Below are positions 56,310 through 64,000 of a stretch of 64,000 nucleotides of DNA, one piece after another. A program made the position numbers and the translations under genes. The stretch is taken from NCBI RefSeq assembly GCF_001697145.1, contig NZ_CP012719.1:716501-780500 (forward strand), in the 5' to 3' direction. The stretch's first letter is position 1, and the number at the start of each line of letters is the position of its first letter. The DNA is from Streptococcus anginosus. GTDB lineage: Bacteria; Bacillota; Bacilli; Lactobacillales; Streptococcaceae. The notes beneath the pieces are model-generated. The model had not been told where the DNA came from, made no database searches, and saw only the letters and a program-made list of their open reading frames with translations.

Positions 56310-56413
56310 CGTTTTCTCCTTATTTTTTGTCTTGTCATTTATTTTAATTTACCTCTTTCATTATATCATGATTTGTTGTAAAATAGATAAGATGATAAAA
56401 AATGGAGTGAATA

Positions 56414-57046
56414 ATGCAAAATAGACCGATTATTATTGGCGTAACAGGTGGTTCTGGTGGTGGTAAGACGAGTGTTTCAAGAGCCATTCTGTCAAATTTT
56501 CCAAATGAAAAGATTTCTATGATTGAGCATGATTCTTATTATAAGGATCAGTCACATTTGACGTTTGAAGAGCGAATCAAGACCAATTATGACCATCCTT
56601 TTGCTTTTGATACAGATTTGATGATTGAGCAAATCAAGGAATTGTTGGCAGGACGTCCAGTAGATATTCCGACGTATGACTATACAGCTCATACACGCAG
56701 TGATAAAACGTATCGTCAAGACCCACAGGATGTCTTTATTGTAGAAGGAATTCTGGTTTTAGAGGACAAACGCTTACGTGATTTAATGGACATTAAGATT
56801 TTTGTTGATACAGATGATGATGTTCGAATCATTCGTCGGATTAAGCGAGATATGGATGAGCGTGGACGTAGTTTAGACAGTGTCATTGAGCAATATCTAG
56901 GTGTGGTAAAACCTATGTATCATCAATTTATTGAGCCTACGAAGCGCTATGCGGATGTGATTATTCCAGAAGGAGCTTCTAATACAGTAGCGATTGATTT
57001 GATTACAACGAAGATTGAAAAAATCTTGCAGGAAGCAAGAGAGTAA
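56414..57046 (+). CDS. udk: Uridine kinase
   Basis: Salvages uridine and cytidine to UMP and CMP. The 210 residues start with the P-loop [12 protein letters not shown] (about 9-20), followed by [22 protein letters not shown] and [30 protein letters not shown] precedes ATG 56414. A terminator follows immediately. Confidence 0.95.
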   Translation: MQNRPIIIGVTGGSGGGKTSVSRAILSNFPNEKISMIEHDSYYKDQSHLTFEERIKTNYDHPFAFDTDLMIEQIKELLAGRPVDIPTYDYTAHTRSDKTYRQDPQDVFIVEGILVLEDKRLRDLMDIKIFVDTDDDVRIIRRIKRDMDERGRSLDSVIEQYLGVVKPMYHQFIEPTKRYADVIIPEGASNTVAIDLITTKIEKILQEARE

Positions 57047-57054
57047 TAGAAAGG

Positions 57055-57083
57055 AAGTCTAGTGAGGGAGTGCTAGACTTTTT
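57055..57083 (+). terminator. Terminator after udk, directly before the DUF1275 gene
   Basis: AAGTCTAG and CTAGACTT pair around a 10-base loop, with TTTTT in all. It ends 5 bases before the next start codon. Confidence 0.85.
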
Positions 57084-57088
57084 AGGTG

Positions 57089-57769
57089 ATGATGATAAAT
57101 AGTGTAAAAAGAAAAAGAGAGTTTCATTCGCGATCGAAATTTTTTGCCTGTCTGCTGACTTTTTGTGCGGGATTTATTGATGCTTATACATTTATTGAAA
57201 GAGGCGGGACATTGGTTGCGGGCCAAACAGGAAACGTTGTTTTCTTGTCAGTTGAATTGATTCATCATGAGACAGGAGAAATAGAAGTGAAGTTAGCAAC
57301 GATGCTGGCTTTTATGCTAGGCATTTTTGTGCTAACTATTTTCAAAAATAACTTTGAAAATTCTTTATGGCGCTTATCCAGCATTCTTCCACTGATTTTG
57401 GTTTGTGGGCTTACAGGATTTCTACCAGTAACCGTGTCCAACCTTTTCATTGTTCCACCGATTGGTTTTTGTATGGGGATGGTGGCAACAGCTTTTGGTG
57501 AAGTGGACGGTATTGTCTACAATAATTCCTTTATGACGGGCAATATCAAAAAAACAATGGTTGCTTTTGGTACTTATGTGCGGACAAAAGAAAAAACTTG
57601 CTTAGCGGAAGGTATTTTCTTCGTTGCTTTATTAGGAAGTTTTGTGACAGGAGCGATTGTTTCCACTTATTTGATACAATTTTATTTGTTGAAAACAATT
57701 TGGCTCGTAGCTATTATTTTACTAGCATTTTTAACTTTTAGAATGGTGCAATACATTCGCAGAAGATAA
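57089..57769 (+). CDS. DUF1275 (YoaK-like) membrane protein
   Basis: An integral membrane protein of about 226 residues with six hydrophobic helices. The DUF1275 signature is clear: CAGFIDAYTFIERGGTLVAGQTGN (written in parts as CAGFIDAYTF and AGQTGNVVFLS) and later GMVATAFG and MTGNIKK. Function unknown. Possible starts are ATG 57089 and 57092; the ribosome site is poor (AGGTG almost touching), and a terminator ends just upstream, so expression must depend on read-through. Confidence 0.82.
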   Translation: MMINSVKRKREFHSRSKFFACLLTFCAGFIDAYTFIERGGTLVAGQTGNVVFLSVELIHHETGEIEVKLATMLAFMLGIFVLTIFKNNFENSLWRLSSILPLILVCGLTGFLPVTVSNLFIVPPIGFCMGMVATAFGEVDGIVYNNSFMTGNIKKTMVAFGTYVRTKEKTCLAEGIFFVALLGSFVTGAIVSTYLIQFYLLKTIWLVAIILLAFLTFRMVQYIRRR

Positions 57770-57772
57770 ATT

Positions 57773-57811
57773 AAAACTGCAACTCAGCTTTGATGAGGGT
57801 TGCAGTTTTTT
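57773..57811. terminator. Terminator of the DUF1275 gene, usable from both sides
   Basis: AAAACTGCAAC pairs with GTTGCAGTTTT across 15 bases; TTTTTT follows and AAAA precedes, so it can also serve pepT from the other side. Confidence 0.88.
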
Positions 57812-57828
57812 GATAGAGTTATGGAATG

Positions 57829-59052
57829 TTAGTCTTTGTAAGAAACGATACCAATAATGGTATCAACAGCGCGTTCCATTGTTTGCAGACTGACATATTC
57901 AAAGCGCCCATGCATATTTTCACCGCCGGCAAAGATATTTGGTGTAGGAATGCCCATAAAGGAAATCTTTGAGCCGTCTGTTCCGCCACGAATAGGTTCG
58001 ATAATTGGCTGGATGTCCAATTTTTCCATAACAGCCTTTGCAATATTGATAGGTGTCATGTCTTTTTCAATGACTTGGCGCATATTGTAGTACTGATCTT
58101 TAAGCTCTAGCTGAACGCGTTCACCGCCAAGCGTTGCATTCATTTTAGCGGCAATAGAGCGCATCAGTTCTTTGCGTTGCTCAAAAGTTGCTGTGTCGAA
58201 GTCACGAATGATATAACTTGCTTTTGCTTCTTCGACAGTTCCTTCTACATTCATAAGGTGATAGAAGCCCTCGTAGCCATCTGTCAGCTCTGGGCGAGCA
58301 CCATCTGGCAATTGATTATGAAAGTCAATGGCTAATTGCAGAGCGTTAATCATTTGTCCTTTGGCAGTGCCTGGGTGGACATTGCGTCCTTGGAAAATAA
58401 TTTCTGCACTAGCTGCAGAGAAAGTTTCAAATTGAAGTTCTCCGAGAGGTCCACCGTCAATCGTATAAGCAAAATCTACATCGAAATCTACTGCATCAAA
58501 CTTATCAGCTCCAACACCGATTTCTTCATCTGGACCAAAGCCAACTCGAATTTCGCAGTGCTTGATGTCAGGATGAGTTGTCAGATACTCAATCGCTGTC
58601 ATAATTTCAGCAATACCTGATTTATCATCAGAGCCGAGAAGGGTTGTTCCATCAGTTGTAATCAAGGTTTGTCCCTTATATTTTTTCAGACTATCAAAAT
58701 CAGCAGGGTCAAGGTTAAAACCAGATTGTCCTAGCGGAATTACACCGCCATCATAATTTTTAATGATTTGCGGATTGACACCTTCTGCATTGAAATCTGC
58801 TGTGTCCATGTGGGAAATGAGACCAATTTTGCGCGTGAGACTTGGGTCATTTGCAGGAAGAGTGCCGATAGCGTAGCCATTTGGTAAATAATATACATTT
58901 TCCAAACCAACGCGTTTCATTTCAGGAATGAGGATGTTATTGGCAAAATCTACTTGGCTTTGTGTGCTTGGTGTCGTCGTAGAATGTTCATCTGAACGCG
59001 TATTTACTTTTACATAAGTCAAAAAACGTTCTAAAAGAGTAGGGTAGTTCAT
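57829..59052 (-). CDS. pepT: Peptidase T (tripeptidase)
   Basis: A zinc aminotripeptidase of family M20 that completes peptide breakdown in the cytoplasm. The 407-residue product begins [21 protein letters not shown] and shows metal motifs [26 protein letters not shown] and [14 protein letters not shown], with the C-terminal histidine in [15 protein letters not shown]. The start is ATG 59052 after AAAGGAGAACTT. Confidence 0.95.
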   Translation of the reverse strand: MNYPTLLERFLTYVKVNTRSDEHSTTTPSTQSQVDFANNILIPEMKRVGLENVYYLPNGYAIGTLPANDPSLTRKIGLISHMDTADFNAEGVNPQIIKNYDGGVIPLGQSGFNLDPADFDSLKKYKGQTLITTDGTTLLGSDDKSGIAEIMTAIEYLTTHPDIKHCEIRVGFGPDEEIGVGADKFDAVDFDVDFAYTIDGGPLGELQFETFSAASAEIIFQGRNVHPGTAKGQMINALQLAIDFHNQLPDGARPELTDGYEGFYHLMNVEGTVEEAKASYIIRDFDTATFEQRKELMRSIAAKMNATLGGERVQLELKDQYYNMRQVIEKDMTPINIAKAVMEKLDIQPIIEPIRGGTDGSKISFMGIPTPNIFAGGENMHGRFEYVSLQTMERAVDTIIGIVSYKD

Positions 59053-59143
59053 AAGTTCTCCTTTTTGCATAGATGTAACTAGTGTATCATATTTTGGGAG
59101 GGAAGGCTATCTACAAATAGTGAAAGAATGACAATATGTTTCA

Positions 59144-59178
59144 ATAAAAATCATGAACTTGAAAAGAAGCTCATGATT
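59144..59178 (-). terminator. Terminator of the HAD gene
   Basis: On the minus strand ATCATGAGCTT pairs with AAGTTCATGAT, followed by TTTTATT. Confidence 0.8.
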
Positions 59179-59185
59179 CATCCTA

Positions 59186-60001
59186 TTAGTTACTCAAAAT
59201 GAGTTTTTCAATAGCTGTGGCAACACCGTTTTCATCATTGGTATCTGTCACATAATTGGCTAGTTTTTTAACATAGTCGCTAGAATTACCCATAGCCACG
59301 CCAAGACCTGCAAATTGGATCATTTCAATGTCGTTGTTGGCATCACCAAGTGCCATAATTTCTTGAGGTTTAATCTCTAAGTGTTGAGCTAATTCCCTAA
59401 GAGCAGTCGCTTTAGTAGTGCCTTTGGGCATAGCTTCGTAAATGACTGGTTGGGAACGAACACCGCTGAAATGCTGGCAAATCTGGCTTGCAAATTGCTT
59501 TTCAAAGGTGTCTAATTCATCAGGCTGTGCTAAAAACATAGCTTGAAACATGATATTCTTGCCGCTGATAGCTTCTTTGAGGCTGATTTCTGTGGGGGTT
59601 GTAAAAACAAGGCTAGCGTCATAAGTGACTAGCTCACTTGGCTTTTCGTCTACTACTAAATAACGTTCTTCATCGAAAAGAGTCAATTGGGCAGGAGTTT
59701 GCTTGGCAATTTTATCCAAGTAAAGAATGTTTTCCACACTCAACTCTTTCCAAGCAACAAGATTCCAATCCTTGGTTTGATGAGTAGAGCAGCCGTTATT
59801 GATGATGACATATTCGTTTTCTCCACTCAGCCCTAATTGTTCATAGTAAGGTTTTACTCCGACCAAGGGACGACCTGTACAAAGAACGAGCTTTACTCCG
59901 TTTTCAACTGCCTCATGAATAGCATCAATATGTGCTTGGGGAATTTCTTTTTGGCTATTTAAAAGTGTGCCATCCATATCTAATGCGATTAATTTAATCA
60001 T
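59186..60001 (-). CDS. Cof-type HAD sugar-phosphate phosphatase (YidA-like)
   Basis: A third HAD phosphatase in the window, 271 residues, with motif I DMDGTLLNS (9-17), CTGRPLVG, the motif III lysine in GTTKATALRE and motif IV GDANNDIEMI. The YidA-type cap suggests broad sugar-phosphate activity. The start is ATG 60001 after GAGGGTGCT; longer frames run into the lepA promoter region. Confidence 0.85.
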   Translation of the reverse strand: MIKLIALDMDGTLLNSQKEIPQAHIDAIHEAVENGVKLVLCTGRPLVGVKPYYEQLGLSGENEYVIINNGCSTHQTKDWNLVAWKELSVENILYLDKIAKQTPAQLTLFDEERYLVVDEKPSELVTYDASLVFTTPTEISLKEAISGKNIMFQAMFLAQPDELDTFEKQFASQICQHFSGVRSQPVIYEAMPKGTTKATALRELAQHLEIKPQEIMALGDANNDIEMIQFAGLGVAMGNSSDYVKKLANYVTDTNDENGVATAIEKLILSN

Positions 60002-60109
60002 AGCACCCTCATTTCTGTAAATGTATTTGCTTTTATTATAGCACAAATGAAACGGGATATGGAACGCTTTTTCAAGACTGGTAAAAGTCACCTGCCTTAT
60101 GTTATAATA

Positions 60110-60118
60110 AATAGAATA
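60110..60118 (+). promoter_or_regulatory. Extended -10 promoter of lepA
   Basis: TGTTATAAT, 20 bases before ATG 60138. Confidence 0.68.
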
Positions 60119-60137
60119 CCCGAAAAGGATGAGAAAA

Positions 60138-61961
60138 ATGAACTTAGATGAATTAAAAAAACGGCAGGAGAAGATTCGGAACTTCTCTATTATTGCTCAC
60201 ATTGACCACGGTAAGTCGACTTTGGCAGACAGAATTTTGGAAGCAACGGAGACGGTTTCCAGCAGAGAAATGCAGGCTCAGCTTTTAGATAGCATGGATT
60301 TGGAGCGGGAGCGGGGCATTACCATTAAGCTCAATGCGATTGAACTCAACTATACTGCCAAGAACGGTGAAACTTACATTTTTCACTTGATTGACACACC
60401 AGGACACGTGGATTTTACCTATGAAGTCTCTCGTTCTTTGGCAGCTTGTGAAGGGGCTGTTTTGGTGGTTGATGCAGCACAAGGCATTGAAGCACAAACT
60501 TTAGCCAATGTCTATCTCGCCTTGGATAATGATTTAGAAATTTTGCCGGTTATCAATAAAATTGACCTTCCAGCTGCTGACCCAGAGCGGGTGCGGACTG
60601 AGATTGAAGATGTCATTGGTTTGGACGCAAGTGAAGCTGTGTTGGCTTCGGCTAAAGCTGGTATCGGGATTGAAGAAATCTTAGAGCAAATTGTGGAGAA
60701 AGTTCCTGCACCGACAGGAGATGTGACTGCACCACTCAAGGCTCTTATTTTTGACTCAGTTTATGATGCTTATCGTGGGGTTATCTTGCAAGTGCGTGTG
60801 ATGGACGGAGTTGTGAAGCCAGGTGATACCATCCAGCTGATGAGCAATGGCAAGACTTTTGATGTGACCGAAGTCGGTATTTTCACTCCAAAAGCCGTTG
60901 GACGAGATTTCCTAGCGACTGGTGACGTTGGCTATATCGCAGCTTCTATCAAGACTGTTCAGGATACTCGGGTTGGCGATACAGTAACCTTGGCGAATAA
61001 TCCAGCAGATGAACCACTTCATGGCTACAAGCAAATGAACCCAATGGTTTTTGCTGGTCTTTACCCGATTGAATCCAATAAATATAATGATTTGCGGGAA
61101 GCTTTGGAAAAACTTCAGCTTAATGATGCCAGTCTACAATTTGAACCCGAAACGTCTCAGGCACTAGGTTTTGGCTTCCGTTGTGGTTTCCTCGGTTTGC
61201 TCCACATGGATGTGATTCAGGAACGTTTGGAGAGAGAGTTTAATATTGACTTGATTATGACGGCACCGTCGGTTATCTACAAGGTTAATATGACAGACGG
61301 CGAAGCCCTTGATGTTTCCAATCCGAGCGAATTTCCAGAACCGACCAAGATTGATTCCATTGAAGAGCCTTATGTCAAAGCACAGATTATGGTGCCGCAG
61401 GAATTTGTCGGAGCAGTCATGGAATTGGCTCAGCGTAAACGCGGTGACTTTGTGACCATGGACTATATCGATGAAAATCGAGTCAATGTCATCTACCAAA
61501 TCCCGTTGGCAGAAATTGTCTTTGACTTCTTTGACAAACTAAAATCCTCAACTCGTGGCTATGCTAGCTTTGACTATGAAATCTCAGAATACCGCAAATC
61601 AAGTCTCGTTAAAATGGATATTCTCCTTAATGGCGACAAAGTAGACGCTCTTAGCTTCATTGTTCACAAGGAATTTGCCTATGAACGCGGAAAATTGATT
61701 GTTGAAAAATTAAAGAAAATTATTCCGCGTCAGCAATTTGAAGTGCCGATTCAGGCAGCAATTGGTCAGAAAATTGTGGCACGGACAGACATCAAAGCTC
61801 TACGGAAAAATGTACTTGCCAAATGTTATGGTGGAGATGTTTCCCGTAAACGTAAGCTCTTGGAAAAACAAAAGGCTGGTAAGAAGCGGATGAAGGCCAT
61901 CGGATCTGTTGAAGTGCCACAAGAAGCGTTCCTCAGCGTCCTCAGCATGGATGATGAGTGA
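60138..61961 (+). CDS. lepA: Elongation factor 4 (LepA)
   Basis: A ribosome-binding GTPase that acts in translation under stress and possibly 30S assembly. The 607 residues have the G domain ([25 protein letters not shown]), domain II (about 190-280), the EF-G-like domains with [17 protein letters not shown], and the LepA-specific C-terminal domain with [22 protein letters not shown] 60138 follows AAAGGATGAG. Confidence 0.97.
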   Translation: MNLDELKKRQEKIRNFSIIAHIDHGKSTLADRILEATETVSSREMQAQLLDSMDLERERGITIKLNAIELNYTAKNGETYIFHLIDTPGHVDFTYEVSRSLAACEGAVLVVDAAQGIEAQTLANVYLALDNDLEILPVINKIDLPAADPERVRTEIEDVIGLDASEAVLASAKAGIGIEEILEQIVEKVPAPTGDVTAPLKALIFDSVYDAYRGVILQVRVMDGVVKPGDTIQLMSNGKTFDVTEVGIFTPKAVGRDFLATGDVGYIAASIKTVQDTRVGDTVTLANNPADEPLHGYKQMNPMVFAGLYPIESNKYNDLREALEKLQLNDASLQFEPETSQALGFGFRCGFLGLLHMDVIQERLEREFNIDLIMTAPSVIYKVNMTDGEALDVSNPSEFPEPTKIDSIEEPYVKAQIMVPQEFVGAVMELAQRKRGDFVTMDYIDENRVNVIYQIPLAEIVFDFFDKLKSSTRGYASFDYEISEYRKSSLVKMDILLNGDKVDALSFIVHKEFAYERGKLIVEKLKKIIPRQQFEVPIQAAIGQKIVARTDIKALRKNVLAKCYGGDVSRKRKLLEKQKAGKKRMKAIGSVEVPQEAFLSVLSMDDE

Positions 61962-61977
61962 TATGTACAAAAGTTAT

Positions 61978-62003
61978 AAAGAGAGTGGAATGCTCTCTTT
62001 TCT
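61978..62003 (+). terminator. Terminator of lepA
   Basis: AAAGAGAG pairs with CTCTCTTT, then T residues. Confidence 0.85.
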
Positions 62004-62018
62004 TGTGTCGTGAAATAA

Positions 62019-62047
62019 TTGTGAACTCTAAATAAATATGCTAAAAT
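62019..62047 (+). promoter_or_regulatory. Promoter of the lipoprotein gene
   Basis: TTGTGA (62019-62024), 17 bases, TAAAAT (62042-62047) with extended TGC. Confidence 0.72.
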
Positions 62048-62069
62048 AAAAAGATAGGAGGGATTGGTT

Positions 62070-62714
62070 ATGAAGAAGAAAAAGAGCTGGCTGATTTTAT
62101 TTTTAGTGGTACTCCTTATCTTTATACTAGAAGCATGTAGTTCAAGCGGAGGGAATAAACCAAAATCATCACAACAGTCATCTTCGTTAAGTAGAGTCTC
62201 TGCAAAAGAAAGCAGTAGCTCAAGTTCATCAAATGCTACGAAAAAAGATGTGAAGATGGAAGAAATGCAACGTGTTGGTTCGGATGATTACGGTTATATT
62301 GATATTCCTAAAAAGTGGGTGAAGTTTACTGATGTAAATGGTGGCGATAGTATTCAATATACAGATGGTTCTGCCTATAATATTGTGACCATGAATGCCT
62401 ATACGAAAGAAAAAGCCAACATCAAAGAAGGAGAAGAATTTACAGCACAAACGATTGCTAATCGCATTTACTACAATTGGCAAAACAATGCAGACGTAAA
62501 GAAAATTTGGGGTTCAAAAAGCACGGTTGCAGGTAACGAAGCTTATCAAGTTAATGTTATAATGAAATCAGGTCAATACTTGATTAGTTGGATTTTCAAA
62601 AAAGACGAGAAAGTTTATCTCATTGCATTCGAGGGCGATCGAGCAACACTCATAAGGTTCATTAATTATATCGAAAATACATGGAGCTTGAGTAAAGAAA
62701 AAACAAAAATTTAA
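62070..62714 (+). CDS. Surface lipoprotein of unknown function
   Basis: A 214-residue exported protein. The N-terminus is a lipoprotein signal: KKKKSW, a hydrophobic core (LILFLVVLLIFI) and a lipobox LEAC with the modified cysteine near residue 23, to be processed by Lgt (encoded at 29959) and signal peptidase II. The glutamate in the lipobox is unusual. A serine-rich linker (about 24-55) leads to a globular domain (about 60-214) that I do not recognise. GGAGGGATTGGTT precedes ATG 62070. Confidence 0.82.
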   Translation: MKKKKSWLILFLVVLLIFILEACSSSGGNKPKSSQQSSSLSRVSAKESSSSSSSNATKKDVKMEEMQRVGSDDYGYIDIPKKWVKFTDVNGGDSIQYTDGSAYNIVTMNAYTKEKANIKEGEEFTAQTIANRIYYNWQNNADVKKIWGSKSTVAGNEAYQVNVIMKSGQYLISWIFKKDEKVYLIAFEGDRATLIRFINYIENTWSLSKEKTKI

Positions 62715-62717
62715 AAG

Positions 62718-62771
62718 TAAAGTGGAGTTCAAATTGTGATTTTACAAACATCGCGATTTCAATCCACTTTT
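62718..62771 (+). terminator. Terminator of the lipoprotein gene
   Basis: AAAGTGGA pairs with TCCACTTT over a long loop, followed by TT. Confidence 0.65.
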
Positions 62772-62869
62772 TAAATAGTTTGGGAAAGCTATAATAAAGG
62801 CTTCAGCCATGATTTGGGTCTTTTTTGAAAGAATATTTTCTTCAATTTATCGTAAATATTTGCTAAATT

Positions 62870-62878
62870 TGGTATAAT
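62870..62878 (+). promoter_or_regulatory. Extended -10 promoter of murB
   Basis: TGGTATAAT, 30 bases before ATG 62909. Confidence 0.7.
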
Positions 62879-62908
62879 AGATTGAATTTTGTTTAAGAGA
62901 GAGAAAAA

Positions 62909-63811
62909 ATGTCAACTTTAGAAATGTTAAAATCAGAATTAAACGGAATTGATATCCGTTTTGATGAACCTTTGAAACAATACACTTATACCAAAGTAGG
63001 TGGAGCTGCTGATTATTTGGTTTTCCCGCGAAATCGCTATGAATTGGCACGAGTGGTGAAATTTGCTAATCGGGAGCAGATTCCTTGGATGGTACTAGGG
63101 AATGCTAGCAATATCATCGTTCGTGATGGTGGTATTCGTGGTTTTGTCATTATGTTTGACAAATTAAACGGAGTGGCAGTGGATGGCTACACCATTGAAG
63201 CAGAAGCGGGTGCTAATCTCATCGAAACGACTCATATTGCACTTCATCATAGCCTAACAGGTTTTGAATTTGCTTGCGGGATTCCAGGGAGCATTGGTGG
63301 AGCTGTCTTTATGAATGCTGGTGCTTATGGTGGTGAAATTTCGCATATTTTACTTTCTTGTAAAGTGTTGACACGGGATGGAGAAATCAAAAATATTAGT
63401 GCTCAAGACATGAAATTTGGTTATCGCCGTTCCTACGTTCAACAGACAGGTGATGTGGTGATTTCTGCTAAGTTTGCCTTAGCGCCAGGAATGCACCGTG
63501 TGATTCGTCAAGAAATGGAACGTTTGACCCACCTTCGTCAATTGAAGCAGCCATTAGAGTATCCTTCTTGTGGCTCTGTTTTTAAACGTCCGGTAGGGCA
63601 TTTCGCAGGGCAATTGATTAGTGAAGCAAATTTAAAAGGGCATCGCATTGGTGGGGTAGAAGTTTCTACAAAGCATGCAGGTTTTATGGTCAATGTTGAT
63701 AATGGAACTGCAGCAGATTATGAAAATTTGATTGCACATGTGATTGAGACAGTGAAAGCTCATTCAGGTGTGACTTTGGAAAGAGAAGTCCGCATTATTG
63801 GCGAGAAATGA
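62909..63811 (+). CDS. murB: UDP-N-acetylenolpyruvoylglucosamine reductase
   Basis: Reduces UDP-GlcNAc-enolpyruvate to UDP-MurNAc with NADPH and FAD, an early step of peptidoglycan synthesis. The 300 residues show [15 protein letters not shown], the FAD-binding [36 protein letters not shown] and [11 protein letters not shown] with the catalytic serine region, of the type IIb MurB found in Firmicutes. GAGAGAGAAAA precedes the ATG. Confidence 0.96.
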   Translation: MSTLEMLKSELNGIDIRFDEPLKQYTYTKVGGAADYLVFPRNRYELARVVKFANREQIPWMVLGNASNIIVRDGGIRGFVIMFDKLNGVAVDGYTIEAEAGANLIETTHIALHHSLTGFEFACGIPGSIGGAVFMNAGAYGGEISHILLSCKVLTRDGEIKNISAQDMKFGYRRSYVQQTGDVVISAKFALAPGMHRVIRQEMERLTHLRQLKQPLEYPSCGSVFKRPVGHFAGQLISEANLKGHRIGGVEVSTKHAGFMVNVDNGTAADYENLIAHVIETVKAHSGVTLEREVRIIGEK

Positions 63812-63908
63812 GTGTCTCTAGCGGCAACATTCATATTATTCTCTAAAAAAATCAGTCAGGACAAGACTTTAATCTGTCAATCTATGAAAAAGAAGGAATT
63901 TATGGCAA

Positions 63909-64000
63909 TTGAACAAACCAATCATTGAATTTAAAAACGTATCAAAGGTTTTTGAAGATAATAATACAGTCGTCTTAAAGGACATCAACTTTGAGCTAGA
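63909..64000 (+). CDS. potA: Spermidine/putrescine ABC transporter ATPase PotA (3' end missing)
   Basis: Only the first 30 codons are in the window: [19 protein letters not shown] then [10 protein letters not shown], the start of the PotA ATPase of the polyamine importer. The start appears to be TTG 63909, since no in-frame ATG follows the upstream stop at 63885; AAGGA lies about 12 bases before. The murB-potABCD order is usual in streptococci and links polyamine uptake with wall synthesis by position. Confidence 0.82.
   Translation, partial: MNKPIIEFKNVSKVFEDNNTVVLKDINFEL

Overview
This window is a stretch of chromosome from a low-GC streptococcus, most likely a viridans species (anginosus, sanguinis or mitis type). 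The evidence is streptococcal gene order and sequence: pepQ divergent from ccpA, the cpoA glycolipid pair, vicRKX, rnc-smc-HAD-HAD-ftsY, hprK-lgt, cdaA-cdaR-glmM, ebsA/ferredoxin/LysM/cmk/infC-rpmI-rplT, and murB-potA. Promoters are mostly extended -10 (TGnTATAAT). A diverged BOX element, a repeat family known from pneumococcus and its relatives, lies in the rnc leader. The exact species cannot be fixed without a search.

Layout. 1-7.4 kb: an LTA-synthase-family gene cut by the window edge, pepQ/ccpA, and two glycolipid glycosyltransferases plus a small membrane protein. 7.6-10.9 kb: the essential VicRKX system and a frameshifted DUF454 gene. 10.9-18.6 kb: the BOX-bearing leader, rnc, smc, two HAD phosphatases and ftsY. 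18.6-23.5 kb (minus strand): zwf, an MFS exporter, a two-gene permease module and an unannotated 46-residue protein. 23.5-25.3 kb: a DpnI restriction cassette. 25.4-31.6 kb: tex, sprT, a PspC protein, a Nudix hydrolase and hprK-lgt-DUF948-ytxH. 31.7-38.9 kb: two U32 tRNA-hydroxylation proteins, a gene-free 700-base region, rnjA, estA and a membrane metalloprotease pair. 39.0-43.7 kb: an ABC-F protein, an intergenic repeat array and murT-gatD. 43.8-54.2 kb: c-di-AMP synthesis (cdaA-cdaR-glmM), serB, glycerate kinase, the ribosomal operon, a glyoxalase and pgdA. 54.2-64.0 kb: an RNA helicase, an oxidoreductase, udk, DUF1275, pepT, a HAD phosphatase, lepA, a lipoprotein, murB and the start of potA.

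Much of the content serves the cell envelope (LTA, glycolipids, VicRK, MurT/GatD, GlmM, MurB, PgdA, Lgt) and RNA metabolism (RNase III, RNase J1, Tex, DEAD-box helicase). CcpA and HPr kinase are the two halves of carbon catabolite control.

Most interesting points: (1) the DpnI genes lie between fragments of a DpnII-type system, a methylase remnant upstream and an endonuclease remnant with an internal stop downstream, which looks like a scar of a swap between opposite restriction systems; (2) a 440-base region before rnjA has its own promoter, a near-perfect CcpA site, a 13-bp closing helix, a possible pseudoknot and a strong terminator, and looks like an undescribed structured RNA; (3) six genes share TGn-TATAAT-like -10 boxes only 6-7 bases from an ATG without a Shine-Dalgarno, so they are probably leaderless; (4) an array of about seven degenerate 41-bp tandem repeats lies between the ABC-F gene and its neighbour.
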